From Leptolyngbya sp. SIO4C5 (lineage in GTDB: Bacteria; Cyanobacteriota; Cyanobacteriia; Phormidesmidales; Phormidesmidaceae), in assembly GCA_010671965.1 (NCBI GenBank), contig JAAHIC010000188.1, forward strand, positions 1-7,747: DNA of 7,747 bases. Reading direction: 5' to 3'. Positions 1 through 6,281 of this stretch are shown here, in pieces. The position numbers and the translations under genes were made by a program. The notes under the pieces are model-generated. The model was given only the letters and a program-made list of their open reading frames with translations, did no database searches and had not been told where the DNA came from. Every line of letters starts with the position of its first letter. The first letter of the stretch is position 1.

Positions 1-84
1 TATTCCCGGAAGGCTTTACCCATCCGCCCAAATAATTAGATCCGCCTGATGAGCGCAAAAACTGCCAGTCTCAAGCGGCCAGTC

Positions 85-855
85 TCAGGATACCGCCACG
101 GAATTAGCGCCCCGCAGCAAATCGGTGATGTCTTCCCGATAAGCCTGAAAGCGCGGCTGACGGCGGACGTGATAGTTGCGATCGCGGGGTAAATCAATCT
201 TGAGTTCCCGCTGTACTGTCCCTGGATGCGCTGTTAGCACATAAATGCGCTGAGCTAGAAAAACTGCCTCTTCTACGTCATGGGTAATCATTAAAATGCT
301 GATGCCTGTTCGTTCCCACAGCTCCAGCAGAAACTGCTGCATCCGCTCCTTCGTTTGCACGTCCAGCGCCCCAAACGGCTCATCTAGCAGCAGAATTTTA
401 GGCTGAGAAGCCAGTACTCTGGCGATCGCCACCCGCTGCTTCATCCCCCCAGAGAGTTCTTTAGGCAGCGCCTGCGCAAACTGGGTTAGGCCCACGACAT
501 CTAGGTAGTAAGAAGCGGTTTCGCGCCGCTTGGGCGACTTAATGCCCTGCAGCTTCAGGCCAAATTCCACGTTTTTCTGTACCGTCATCCAGGGATAGAG
601 GGTATAGCGCTGAAACACCATGCCGCGATCGGCCCCCGGTCCGGTCACGGGCTGACTGTCTACGGCAATGGTGCCTGCAGTGGGCTGATCCAGTCCGGCT
701 ACCAGCCGCAGCAGAGTTGACTTGCCAGAGCCAGAAGCCCCTACCACGCAGACCAGCTCTCCCGTCTCCACCTGCAGATTAATATCCTTAAGGGCCACTA
801 ACGGCCCTGACTGAGTGGGAAACTGCTTATAGAGATGAGAAATTTCCAGGTGCAT
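85..855 (-). CDS. ABC transporter ATP-binding protein, NitT/TauT (nitrate/sulfonate/taurine) type
   Basis: This is the cytoplasmic ATPase subunit of an ABC importer, 256 residues, a normal length for the SsuB/TauB/NrtD group. All nucleotide-binding motifs are intact: Walker A GASGSGKST at residues 39-47, Q-loop FQ at 81-82 followed by YTLYPWMTV, signature LSGGMKQR at 134-141, Walker B ILLLDEP at 154-160, D-loop ALD at 163-165 and switch histidine H192. The YPWMTV stretch after the Q-loop and the C-terminal RxxxxHVRRQPRF-type tail are typical of the nitrate/sulfonate/taurine branch. The start chosen is the ATG at 855 (MHLEISHLYK). The frame stays open to 1416, but that extension lies antisense to or out of frame with the transporter gene and has no ABC similarity. 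A GGGG run upstream is only a weak ribosome site. Substrate cannot be told from the ATPase alone. The permease and solute-binding protein are not in view and may follow to the left on the same strand. Confidence 0.93.
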   Translation of the reverse strand: MHLEISHLYKQFPTQSGPLVALKDINLQVETGELVCVVGASGSGKSTLLRLVAGLDQPTAGTIAVDSQPVTGPGADRGMVFQRYTLYPWMTVQKNVEFGLKLQGIKSPKRRETASYYLDVVGLTQFAQALPKELSGGMKQRVAIARVLASQPKILLLDEPFGALDVQTKERMQQFLLELWERTGISILMITHDVEEAVFLAQRIYVLTAHPGTVQRELKIDLPRDRNYHVRRQPRFQAYREDITDLLRGANSVAVS

Positions 856-998
856 AAGCCCCAAGCCAGCGACAGTAGAGTTTGTCAGAAAAGAGCATAG
901 CTGAGATAGCTGCGAATTTAGACACCCTATCTCCCTTTGTATCCTAATGGCTATTGAGGCTGATGTATAAACCGTATCAAGCCAGCGGCTTTCAGCGT

Positions 999-2261
999 TT
1001 ACGAACGGGCTAGTCGTCGATCTAAAAGCTGTAAAATCGCGATCGCCACCAATACGCTCAGAGCCGCCCCGATCCAAAAGCCGTCTGCAACGGCCCGCGA
1101 CTGATCCAGCGCCCAGCCGCCCAGCGGGGGGCCAATCAAATAGCCCATAGCCCAGCACATCGAATTCACTGACAGATAGACTCCGCGCAGATCTTCCCGC
1201 GCCATAAAAACGATGATGGCCGAAGAAATGGGCGTATAGCAAACAGTGGCGATCGCCATCGTACTCAGCGCCAGCACCGCCCACAGCAGCGGTAGAGAGG
1301 CCAGCGTCCCTGCCAGCCAGATAAAGACAAAGCCGACGCCCCAGGCACAGGCCGACAGCATCAAGGCTCTGGGCAGCGGTATGCCTTTTAGCCGCCGAGC
1401 AATCGGCAGTTGACACAGCGCTGTCAGCACCACATACCCGGTAAACAGAACGCTTAATGTCGCCTCTGAAAAGCCCTCACCTGCATCCCCTACCGAAACA
1501 AACTTATTAAAGTAGACCGGCAGCGTACTCTGCATCTGGGCCAGGTAGCTGGTGAAGAAGATATTCACTGCTACGTAGGTCAGTAAATTCAAATCCCGCA
1601 GCGCCACCCCCCAACCGTCGAAGAAATTGTTTTCTTGCGGCTGCTCAGGGAGGGTTTCAGCGATCGCCCAGTAGATGACGCCAAAAAACAGCAAAAACGT
1701 CACGCCGTCAATGGCAAATAGAGCGCGGTACATACCGGTCAGCGAGATTAACGCCCCGCCCATCACCACCCCCATCCCCAAGCCAATGCTATCCGCTAGC
1801 CGCACAATGGCAAAGGCTTCGTTGCGCTGCGCCGCCGCCGTAATGTCGGCCACTACCGCCTCAGTGGCAGGCCAGTACAGCCCCACACCGAAGTCCATCA
1901 CCACGTTTCCCAAGACGAACATGGGGAAGTTGTAGGTGGAGAGCAAGATCACGTCGGCGATCGCTGAGATTCCTGCCGATAACAACAGCGTCTTACGGCG
2001 ACCCCAAACCGGGGAATCAGCCAGGGAACCTCCTAGAAAGCGACCAATCAGTCCGGCTAGCGCCCCAATGCCGATGCCTAAACCCACCTGCGTGGTTGAT
2101 AAGCCTACCTGATCGACAAAGAAAATTGGCGCATAAAATAGGGTGAAGCCAATGCCAATTTGAGACAGCAAGCGGCCTGCTGCCAGAATCCAAACACTCC
2201 GATCAAGCGCTGGCAACCACTGCTGAAATTTTTGCCATGTCTCCAAACCCCTATTTGCCAT
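999..2261 (-). CDS. Major facilitator superfamily (MFS) transporter
   Basis: This is an inner-membrane transporter of 420 residues, probably a proton-coupled 12-helix MFS carrier of the drug/metabolite antiporter type. About twelve hydrophobic segments can be traced. The loop between helices 2 and 3 carries the MFS motif A pattern at residues 73-93 (G-R-F-L-G-G-S-L-A-D...W-G-R-R-K). Helix 5 has a glycine-rich GLGMGVVMGG stretch near 160-169, as in motif C of antiporters. The second half repeats the layout, with REDLRG near 355-360 and YLIGPPLGGW at 374-383. The start is the ATG at 2261 (MANRGLETWQ), with no strong Shine-Dalgarno. It lies upstream of the ABC ATPase on the same strand with a 143 bp gap, so co-transcription is possible but the gap is long enough for a separate promoter. 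Substrate is unknown. Its general look recalls the MdtH-like group, but that is only an impression. Confidence 0.92.
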   Translation of the reverse strand: MANRGLETWQKFQQWLPALDRSVWILAAGRLLSQIGIGFTLFYAPIFFVDQVGLSTTQVGLGIGIGALAGLIGRFLGGSLADSPVWGRRKTLLLSAGISAIADVILLSTYNFPMFVLGNVVMDFGVGLYWPATEAVVADITAAAQRNEAFAIVRLADSIGLGMGVVMGGALISLTGMYRALFAIDGVTFLLFFGVIYWAIAETLPEQPQENNFFDGWGVALRDLNLLTYVAVNIFFTSYLAQMQSTLPVYFNKFVSVGDAGEGFSEATLSVLFTGYVVLTALCQLPIARRLKGIPLPRALMLSACAWGVGFVFIWLAGTLASLPLLWAVLALSTMAIATVCYTPISSAIIVFMAREDLRGVYLSVNSMCWAMGYLIGPPLGGWALDQSRAVADGFWIGAALSVLVAIAILQLLDRRLARS

Positions 2262-2385
2262 ACTGCGCTCTGAAGTTACTGCTGTCAGTGTAAGCAGGTT
2301 TATCAGCCAATGCCTAAGCTGGCATAAGAGAAATGATCGATGTTGGCGATCGCTGACACACTAAGGTCAGGTCGAAGGTTTCCCT
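2262..2385. promoter_or_regulatory. Divergent promoter region between MFS gene and DUF2157 operon
   Basis: These 124 bp separate two genes read in opposite directions, so promoters for both must lie here or overlap the gene starts. A short inverted repeat (ATGCC, six-base spacer TAAGCT, GGCAT) sits at 2310-2325 and could be an operator. A HIP1 octamer is at 2346-2353. No convincing -35/-10 pair stands out on either strand. An AAGG about ten bases before the ATG at 2386 may serve as a weak ribosome site. The regulatory reading is inference from gene orientation. Confidence 0.4.
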
Positions 2386-3807
2386 ATGGCATCTGAAAAA
2401 TTTCGCCAACAACTGGCTCAAGAACTGCCTCAATGGCAGCAAGACGGCCTCATTAGCGACGAGCAACAGCAGCAAATTGCCGACCGCTATCGGCTGAATC
2501 AGCTAGAGAGCAGTGCCCAAAATCGCTTCACGGCCATTTTGATTGGTTTAGGCAGTGTTTTGTTAGGAATTGGGGCAATTACGTTCGTGGCTGCTAACTG
2601 GCAGGCAATTCCTCGCGATCTGAAGCTGCTGCTATTGATTACCGCCTTTCTCAGCATTAATATCGCCGGATTTGAGCTATGGTACCGGGCTGAACCCGAA
2701 ACCGGACAGCGTCGTCTAGGCCAAGGGCTGCTGCTGTTGGGGGCGCTGCTGCTAGGCGCTAATCTAGCGCTGACGGGACAGCTTTTCCACCGCAGCGGCA
2801 GCTTTTACGACCTCTGTTTGGCCTGGAGCTTAGGAATTTGGCTGATGGCCTACAGCCTGCAGATAACTGTTTTGGGCGTCCTAGCGGCGCTGATTTTGAT
2901 TTTTGGCTACGGGTCAGGACTGTGGGGATCTGTTTGGCAAAATGCGATTCAGTGGGGTTGGACATTGGAGGCCATGCCGCTGATTGCGGGTGGACTGTTT
3001 ATACCGCTGGCCTATCGCTGTCGCTCCAAAGTAATTTTTGCTTTGGGGGCGATCGCTGTCGGCGGGTCGTACTGGACTATTCTGCTGCAGTTGGCCAATG
3101 GCATTTCCCCGGTGTTGACGCTTTGCCTATTTTTAGTGCCCTACGCCCTGCTTTGGGCCTACCGCGATCGCCTCTGGCCAATTGTCAACGCGAATGCAGC
3201 ATTTGAGGAGCCGTTCTTTCAGCCCGTGGCGCGGCGGCTGTCGGTGTTTGGTCTAGGCAGTCTTTACTATATCGGCGCTTTCTACTTTGTTTGGAGCCAG
3301 CCAGCTAGCCCTGATAGTCGGCCTGTAGACTGGTCAATTTTGGGCCGTTACGGGCTGGGCAGTCTGGCAATAGGGATCGTTCTAGTTTGTACGGTTTGGG
3401 CCTGGATTGCGCTGGGGCAGCGCGATCGCCCCAGCCCAACCTGGCGCTGGACGGGGTTGGACGCGACGATAGCTTTTTTCTTGTTGATGACGGCGGCTAT
3501 TCCCTATATCCACTGGTTTGTCAGCCCCATGAGCGCGATCGCTACGCTAGTTTTCAACTTGCTGCTGTTTCTCATCGCCGTTGGCTGTATTCAGCAGGGG
3601 CTGCACCGCGCCCGTCGTGATGCCTTTTGGTTTGGCACTGTGCTGCTGACGTTGCAGGTACTGAGCCGCGTGTTTGAGTATGAAACCGGGCTGCTGCTGA
3701 AGTCGATCGCCTTTGGTCTGTGCGGCATCTTGGTGATTTTGGCAGGGCTCTGGTTTGAGCGCTACCTGCGGCGGCTCTCGGCTAGGAGGGTGTCAGGTCA
3801 TGAGTAA
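2386..3807 (+). CDS. DUF2157 domain-containing multi-spanning membrane protein
   Basis: This is a predicted inner-membrane protein of 473 residues with unknown biochemical function. The N-terminal 45 or so residues are soluble and glutamine-rich, and carry the DUF2157 hallmark: a W..DGLIS segment (W17, D20-S24) leading to an ADRYR helix. The first membrane helix (about 49-70) ends in the family motif VAANWQ at 68-73, followed by IPRDLK. Roughly a dozen further hydrophobic segments run to residue 457, and the tail is basic (RYLRRLSARR). The C-terminal half resembles what DUF4401 proteins look like, so a DUF2157-DUF4401 type arrangement in one chain is possible but unverified. It is the first gene of a two-gene operon. 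Its last eight bases overlap the start of the GDYXXLXY gene, a pairing that recurs in bacteria and suggests the two products act together. The start is the ATG at 2386. Upstream shadow ORFs in other frames are not real. Confidence 0.9.
   Translation: MASEKFRQQLAQELPQWQQDGLISDEQQQQIADRYRLNQLESSAQNRFTAILIGLGSVLLGIGAITFVAANWQAIPRDLKLLLLITAFLSINIAGFELWYRAEPETGQRRLGQGLLLLGALLLGANLALTGQLFHRSGSFYDLCLAWSLGIWLMAYSLQITVLGVLAALILIFGYGSGLWGSVWQNAIQWGWTLEAMPLIAGGLFIPLAYRCRSKVIFALGAIAVGGSYWTILLQLANGISPVLTLCLFLVPYALLWAYRDRLWPIVNANAAFEEPFFQPVARRLSVFGLGSLYYIGAFYFVWSQPASPDSRPVDWSILGRYGLGSLAIGIVLVCTVWAWIALGQRDRPSPTWRWTGLDATIAFFLLMTAAIPYIHWFVSPMSAIATLVFNLLLFLIAVGCIQQGLHRARRDAFWFGTVLLTLQVLSRVFEYETGLLLKSIAFGLCGILVILAGLWFERYLRRLSARRVSGHE
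3784..3790 (+). promoter_or_regulatory. Strong Shine-Dalgarno inside the DUF2157 gene
   Basis: AGGAGGG lies nine bases before the ATG at 3800 and is the best ribosome binding site in the window. It decides the start of the second operon gene: the frame is open from an ATG at 3755, but that one has no comparable site and would add 15 residues unlike the family. It lies within the coding sequence of the gene before it. Confidence 0.8.
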
Positions 3808-4453
3808 AGCAAATGTTCGCGATCGCCTGAAACGCTGGCAGTTTTGGCTACCGCTGGCGCTACAGCTCGCCCTGATTCTGCTGATTCCGCTGCAGGCCAG
3901 TTGGATTCAGACCACGGGAGAACGGGTTGTTTTGCAAACGGCCCCTGTCGATCCTTACGATCTGTTTCGCGGCTATTACGTCACCCTCAGCTACGACATT
4001 TCTAGGCCACAAACTCTTTCGGAGCTGGACGGTTGGGATACCTTCACTGCTGAGCAAGCCGCGCGGCGCGGCGAGTTTGGCCCGCTGCCCCGGCAGGTTC
4101 CTTTTTATGTCACTTTAGAAGCTCCGGCGGAGGCTCAGAGCCAGTTACCTTTGCCCTGGCAGCCAGTCGCTATCTCAGGCGATCGCCCTGCTCAGCTTAG
4201 CCCCGATCAGGTCGCCCTCAGGGGCACGGTCAATCCGGCTTTTATCAGTGATACGGGCGGGCCTTGGCTCTATGGTTTGGAGCGTTACTATATTCCTGAG
4301 GCTCAGCGTCAGGAGATCAACGATCGGATTCAGGCAGCGCAGTCAGTGCAGCCTGGCGAAGCCGGAGATTTTCTGGTTGAAATCAGCGTCAATCGGCGGG
4401 GTGAAGCTGTGCCAATAGAAATGTGGATTCAAGGCCAAGTCTATCGGTTTTAG
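3800..4453 (+). CDS. GDYXXLXY-family membrane-anchored protein
   Basis: This is a 217-residue protein with one N-terminal membrane helix (about residues 14-34) and a domain predicted to lie outside the cytoplasm. Its family is named after a GDYxxLxY signature. Here the matching stretch at 49-66 reads PVDPYDLFRG-YYVTLSYD, so the aspartate of GDY is a tyrosine (Y59) while the RG, the L and the final Y are kept. A second conserved-looking segment, YGLERYYIPEAQRQEIN, is at 158-174. Biochemical role is unknown. The ATG overlaps the stop of the DUF2157 gene (ATGAGTAA) and is served by a strong Shine-Dalgarno, so translation is probably coupled and the two proteins likely form a functional pair. Membership of the family is recognised from pattern and context, with no search run. 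Confidence 0.88.
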   Translation: MSKANVRDRLKRWQFWLPLALQLALILLIPLQASWIQTTGERVVLQTAPVDPYDLFRGYYVTLSYDISRPQTLSELDGWDTFTAEQAARRGEFGPLPRQVPFYVTLEAPAEAQSQLPLPWQPVAISGDRPAQLSPDQVALRGTVNPAFISDTGGPWLYGLERYYIPEAQRQEINDRIQAAQSVQPGEAGDFLVEISVNRRGEAVPIEMWIQGQVYRF

Positions 4454-4543
4454 CAGGAGCGGGTTGGGGCAGATTTTGATGGGATTGGCCGGGGTAGGTT
4501 TTGCTGGAAGTCTTTCTGTCCTATTGATCACGTCCCTGCTCAA

Positions 4544-4588
4544 CCTGCCCGTACGGTGGCGGAAAGCTACTGAGCCTGCCCGTACGGT
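4544..4588. repeat. 14 bp direct repeat with palindromic core, 31 bp period
   Basis: CCTGCCCGTACGGT occurs twice, at 4544-4557 and 4575-4588. Each copy contains the palindrome CCGTACGG. The pair lies in the 148 bp spacer between two converging genes (GDYXXLXY on plus, the 59-codon gene on minus). A flanking GGCGG (4558-4562) and CCGCC (4594-4598) can also pair. It could belong to a bidirectional transcription stop or be a protein site. There is no T-run of a standard intrinsic terminator. The remainder of 4454-4601 shows nothing recognisable. Confidence 0.6.
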
Positions 4589-4601
4589 ATTTGCCGCCCT
4601 G

Positions 4602-4781
4602 TTATTCTTCAGGACGCGCCTTTAGGGCCATGAAAAAGGCTAGCGTTCCGCCCACTGCGCCCCAGACAAACCAAGTCGAGAAGTTAAGTCGCTTGCGCTG
4701 GGCAATTAGCGCCGCAATCAGCCCCATGAGGCAGTGCAGCAGCAGCAGGGTATAAAGCAAAGCTTGATTTGTGGCGGTCAT
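4602..4781 (-). CDS. Small hypothetical membrane protein (59 aa)
   Basis: This short gene starts at the ATG whose complement is 4779-4781 and ends in TAA at 4602-4604. The product is 59 residues: a hydrophobic helix (about 7-27), a basic turn QRKR at 28-31, a second hydrophobic helix containing WFVWGAVGGTLAFFMAL (37-53) and a short charged tail ARPEE. The helix, basic turn, W..G..GG helix layout resembles many small two-helix cyanobacterial membrane proteins, but I cannot name a family. Evidence for coding is the clean start, the two well-formed helices with a positive turn between them, and its fit in the gap between neighbours with no conflict. It is divergent from the gene starting at 4850, with 68 bp between. 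No Shine-Dalgarno is apparent. A hydrophobic ORF on the other strand (4479-4625) overlaps its last 24 bases and is considered less likely. Confidence 0.65.
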   Translation of the reverse strand: MTATNQALLYTLLLLHCLMGLIAALIAQRKRLNFSTWFVWGAVGGTLAFFMALKARPEE

Positions 4782-4849
4782 TGCAGATTAAAACGCTAAA
4801 GTCGAAAGCATCATACCGGATCGTTCACCTGCAATTAGAGACTCCTCCC

Positions 4850-5254
4850 ATGCGCAATCCGATAGAACGTTTGAAATACCTGCCCTGGCTAATTTTGCTC
4901 CAGATAGCCGCTGTCACAGCCGCGATCGCAGCGCTATTAGATGCCGTCTTAGCTTTGGGATTAGCTCCGATTCTCTTTGGTGTGTTGGCTCCCTCTCTGC
5001 CTTTGCTCCTTCCGGTGCTGCTCTTTGCTACCGCCGTTGGGATAGGCGCCCTAGCGGTTTTCGTATTTGAGCGGTTCTTTCAGCATCAGGTCTTGATTAC
5101 CACCAACGTGCTGTGGGCGCTGGTGCCCTGTTTGGGCATTTTGCTGTGGCTGGTGTCTTTGCTGCCGTTGCCTAGCCTGTTTGTGGGCATGGACTATTTT
5201 CGGCTAGTGGGGATCATCCTGGGTATTTTCTGGCGCGGACGCCGCTATCGCTAG
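4850..5254 (+). CDS. Conserved hypothetical membrane protein, about four helices
   Basis: This is a 134-residue, strongly hydrophobic protein. The start chosen is the ATG at 4850 (MRNPIERLKYLPW). The frame is open back to an ATG at 4769, but that would overlap the divergent 59-codon gene and adds a polar stretch unlike a membrane protein start. Hydrophobic segments lie at about 12-38, 40-72 (possibly two helices), 81-105 and 108-127, followed by a basic C-terminus (FWRGRRYR). The MRNPIERLKYLPW start and GIFWRGRRYR end recall a cyanobacterial family of this size that databases often label, probably wrongly, as a peptide chain release factor. That link is from memory and unverified. No GGQ or other release factor motif is present. 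It converges with the DUF3122 gene and shares its stop bases. Function is unknown. Confidence 0.8.
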   Translation: MRNPIERLKYLPWLILLQIAAVTAAIAALLDAVLALGLAPILFGVLAPSLPLLLPVLLFATAVGIGALAVFVFERFFQHQVLITTNVLWALVPCLGILLWLVSLLPLPSLFVGMDYFRLVGIILGIFWRGRRYR

Positions 5255-5766
5255 TCAGCATTTTGCAAAGCGTCTAAGGGCGTACCTGCTAGCGATCGCC
5301 ATTCGCGGACTACGAATGGCGCGGCGGTCAGTTCAGCAACTCCGCCCCCCTGCAGCGGCACTTCTAGCTGCAGCGGAATATTACCCTCAAGCTGAGCGAT
5401 CGGGGTCTGCAGATCGTACTGTCCGGCGTTGCCAGGCAGCTCTCGCAAGGTGCGATCGCGGGCGGGTAAAGCCTGCCAGGCTAGGGTAGTTCCTGTGGCA
5501 ATTCTCAAAGGCTGGGTTTGATCAACCGCGACCAGGCCCGGATAGCCGACCAAACGCAGATACACCCCTTCTAAGGTTTCGCCTTGAAATCGCTCAAATA
5601 AGACTGCTTGCCAAGCGCGATCTTGGCGATCGCGCAGGCTCTGCTGCGATCGGTAGGTGAGCTGGCCAGGACGCTCTTGATAAACATGAGTGGAGGCTAA
5701 GGCTGGAGAGATGCTGAGTAATATTATAAGACTGGCTAAACAGATGGCCCGTAGAACTGAAAGCAT
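5251..5766 (-). CDS. DUF3122 family secreted protein
   Basis: This is a 171-residue protein exported by a signal peptide: a short basic start, a hydrophobic core at about 5-20 and a cleavage site after ALA at residue 24, leaving STHVYQ as mature start. The mature part has the features I associate with the cyanobacterial DUF3122 family: YRSQQSLRDRQDRAWQAVLF at 38-57, RLVGYPGLV at 71-79, a GQYDLQ segment near 115-120 and PFVVREWRSL at 150-159. The family has no established function. A periplasmic or thylakoid-lumen location is the likely result of the signal peptide. The start at 5766 is preferred because the signal peptide begins there, although no Shine-Dalgarno is visible. Its stop overlaps the stop of the converging membrane protein gene. 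The upstream neighbour on the same strand, the XRE regulator, ends 140 bp away. Confidence 0.9.
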   Translation of the reverse strand: MLSVLRAICLASLIILLSISPALASTHVYQERPGQLTYRSQQSLRDRQDRAWQAVLFERFQGETLEGVYLRLVGYPGLVAVDQTQPLRIATGTTLAWQALPARDRTLRELPGNAGQYDLQTPIAQLEGNIPLQLEVPLQGGGVAELTAAPFVVREWRSLAGTPLDALQNAD

Positions 5767-5906
5767 AGGTCAAGCATTTTTGAGATCTGAGCAATATTGT
5801 TGCTGACAATCGCTCATTTGATAAACCGAGGCTTAGCGATAATCGAACGGGTTTCTGTCCTTTTATGACCCTATAAACTAGGGAACTAGCCTGTTTCTGG
5901 TGTGGG
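5767..5906 (-). promoter_or_regulatory. Upstream region of the DUF3122 gene
   Basis: These 140 bp lie between the XRE gene and the DUF3122 gene, both on the minus strand. An imperfectly symmetric AT-rich site with arms AGCAA and TTGCT around TATTG is at 5790-5804, about 24-38 bases from the start codon, where it could act as an operator or overlap a promoter. No clear terminator for the XRE gene is seen. Promoter assignment is inference. Confidence 0.3.
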
Positions 5907-6152
5907 CTAACGTTCGACTGAGTCAATTTTAATGTCTTCAAACGCTTCGATGAGTTGATCGAGTGTGCAGCAATAGATTTCGCAGAGACGCTTGATTTCT
6001 GAGGGGGTACCTTTGGGAACCACAGCTCTGGCTTCCCATTTAGCGATGGTTGAAGGACTTTTACCAATGGCGATCGCAAGCTGTACCTGAGTCAGCCCAA
6101 TGCGCTGTCGTAGTTCCACCGGGGTAAGGCATTTTTCACCTTCTGAAGTCAT
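5907..6152 (-). CDS. XRE-family helix-turn-helix transcriptional regulator
   Basis: This is an 81-residue DNA-binding protein made of little more than a Cro/CI-type helix-turn-helix. Residues 11-70 form the domain: ELRQRIGLTQVQLAIAIG (13-30) covers helix 1, the turn and helix 2, and SPSTIAKWEARAVVP (32-46) covers the recognition helix with the usual WE. It is followed by the LC.IYCCTLDQLIEAF segment (56-71), which matches the last helices of the fold (a cell-by-cell parallel of the common LA..Y..s.DeLl pattern). There is no effector or protease domain. The ATG at 6152 is the only one, since an in-frame stop lies about seven codons before it. No toxin-like partner sits directly beside it, so a toxin-antitoxin role is not supported. 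A pair of TACTAGTT repeats upstream may be its own operator. Targets are unknown. Confidence 0.88.
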   Translation of the reverse strand: MTSEGEKCLTPVELRQRIGLTQVQLAIAIGKSPSTIAKWEARAVVPKGTPSEIKRLCEIYCCTLDQLIEAFEDIKIDSVER

Positions 6153-6168
6153 ATGACTTGTAATTGAT

Positions 6169-6193
6169 TACTAGTTATGCTTTACTACTAGTT
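6169..6193. promoter_or_regulatory. Paired TACTAGTT repeat, possible XRE operator
   Basis: TACTAGTT occurs at 6169-6176 and again at 6186-6193, a start-to-start spacing of 17 bp. Each copy contains the palindrome ACTAGT. The pair begins 17 bases upstream of the XRE start codon, a typical place for an autoregulatory operator covering the promoter. The repeats are seen directly; binding by the XRE protein is inference. Confidence 0.5.
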
Positions 6194-6281
6194 GAGATCT
6201 CCAGAATTCCAGAAACTCTCAAGAGAATTTTGATTATCAGTTGGCAGCATCAAGTGCGGCAGAGGTGTTTCCGCTGAACAA

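Noticed and set aside
1..23. Possible start of a further minus-strand gene (MGKAFRE, off the left edge)
   Set aside because: Only seven codons are visible and there is no good ribosome site at proper distance. It could be the next gene of the ABC cluster but cannot be supported.
64..87. Direct repeat GCCAGTCTCA (64-73 and 78-87) over the stop codon of the ABC ATPase gene
   Set aside because: Two short copies only, with no sign of a mobile element or site; a local duplication is enough to explain it.
856..1416. N-terminal extension of the ABC ATPase reading frame (187 further codons)
   Set aside because: It overlaps the end of the well-supported MFS gene in another frame, has low-complexity shadow-like composition, and the ABC fold starts exactly at the ATG at 855.
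2290..2303. NtcA-like site GTA-N8-TAT in the divergent promoter
   Set aside because: It misses the GTAN8TAC consensus at one key base and no matching -10 box is found about 22 bp downstream.
4479..4625. Hydrophobic 48-codon plus-strand ORF (starting MGLAGVGFAG)
   Set aside because: No ribosome site, crosses the 14 bp direct repeats, and overlaps the better 59-codon gene on the other strand.
5594..6079. 161-codon minus-strand ORF across the XRE and DUF3122 genes
   Set aside because: It is an out-of-frame shadow of two convincing genes and shows no family motif.
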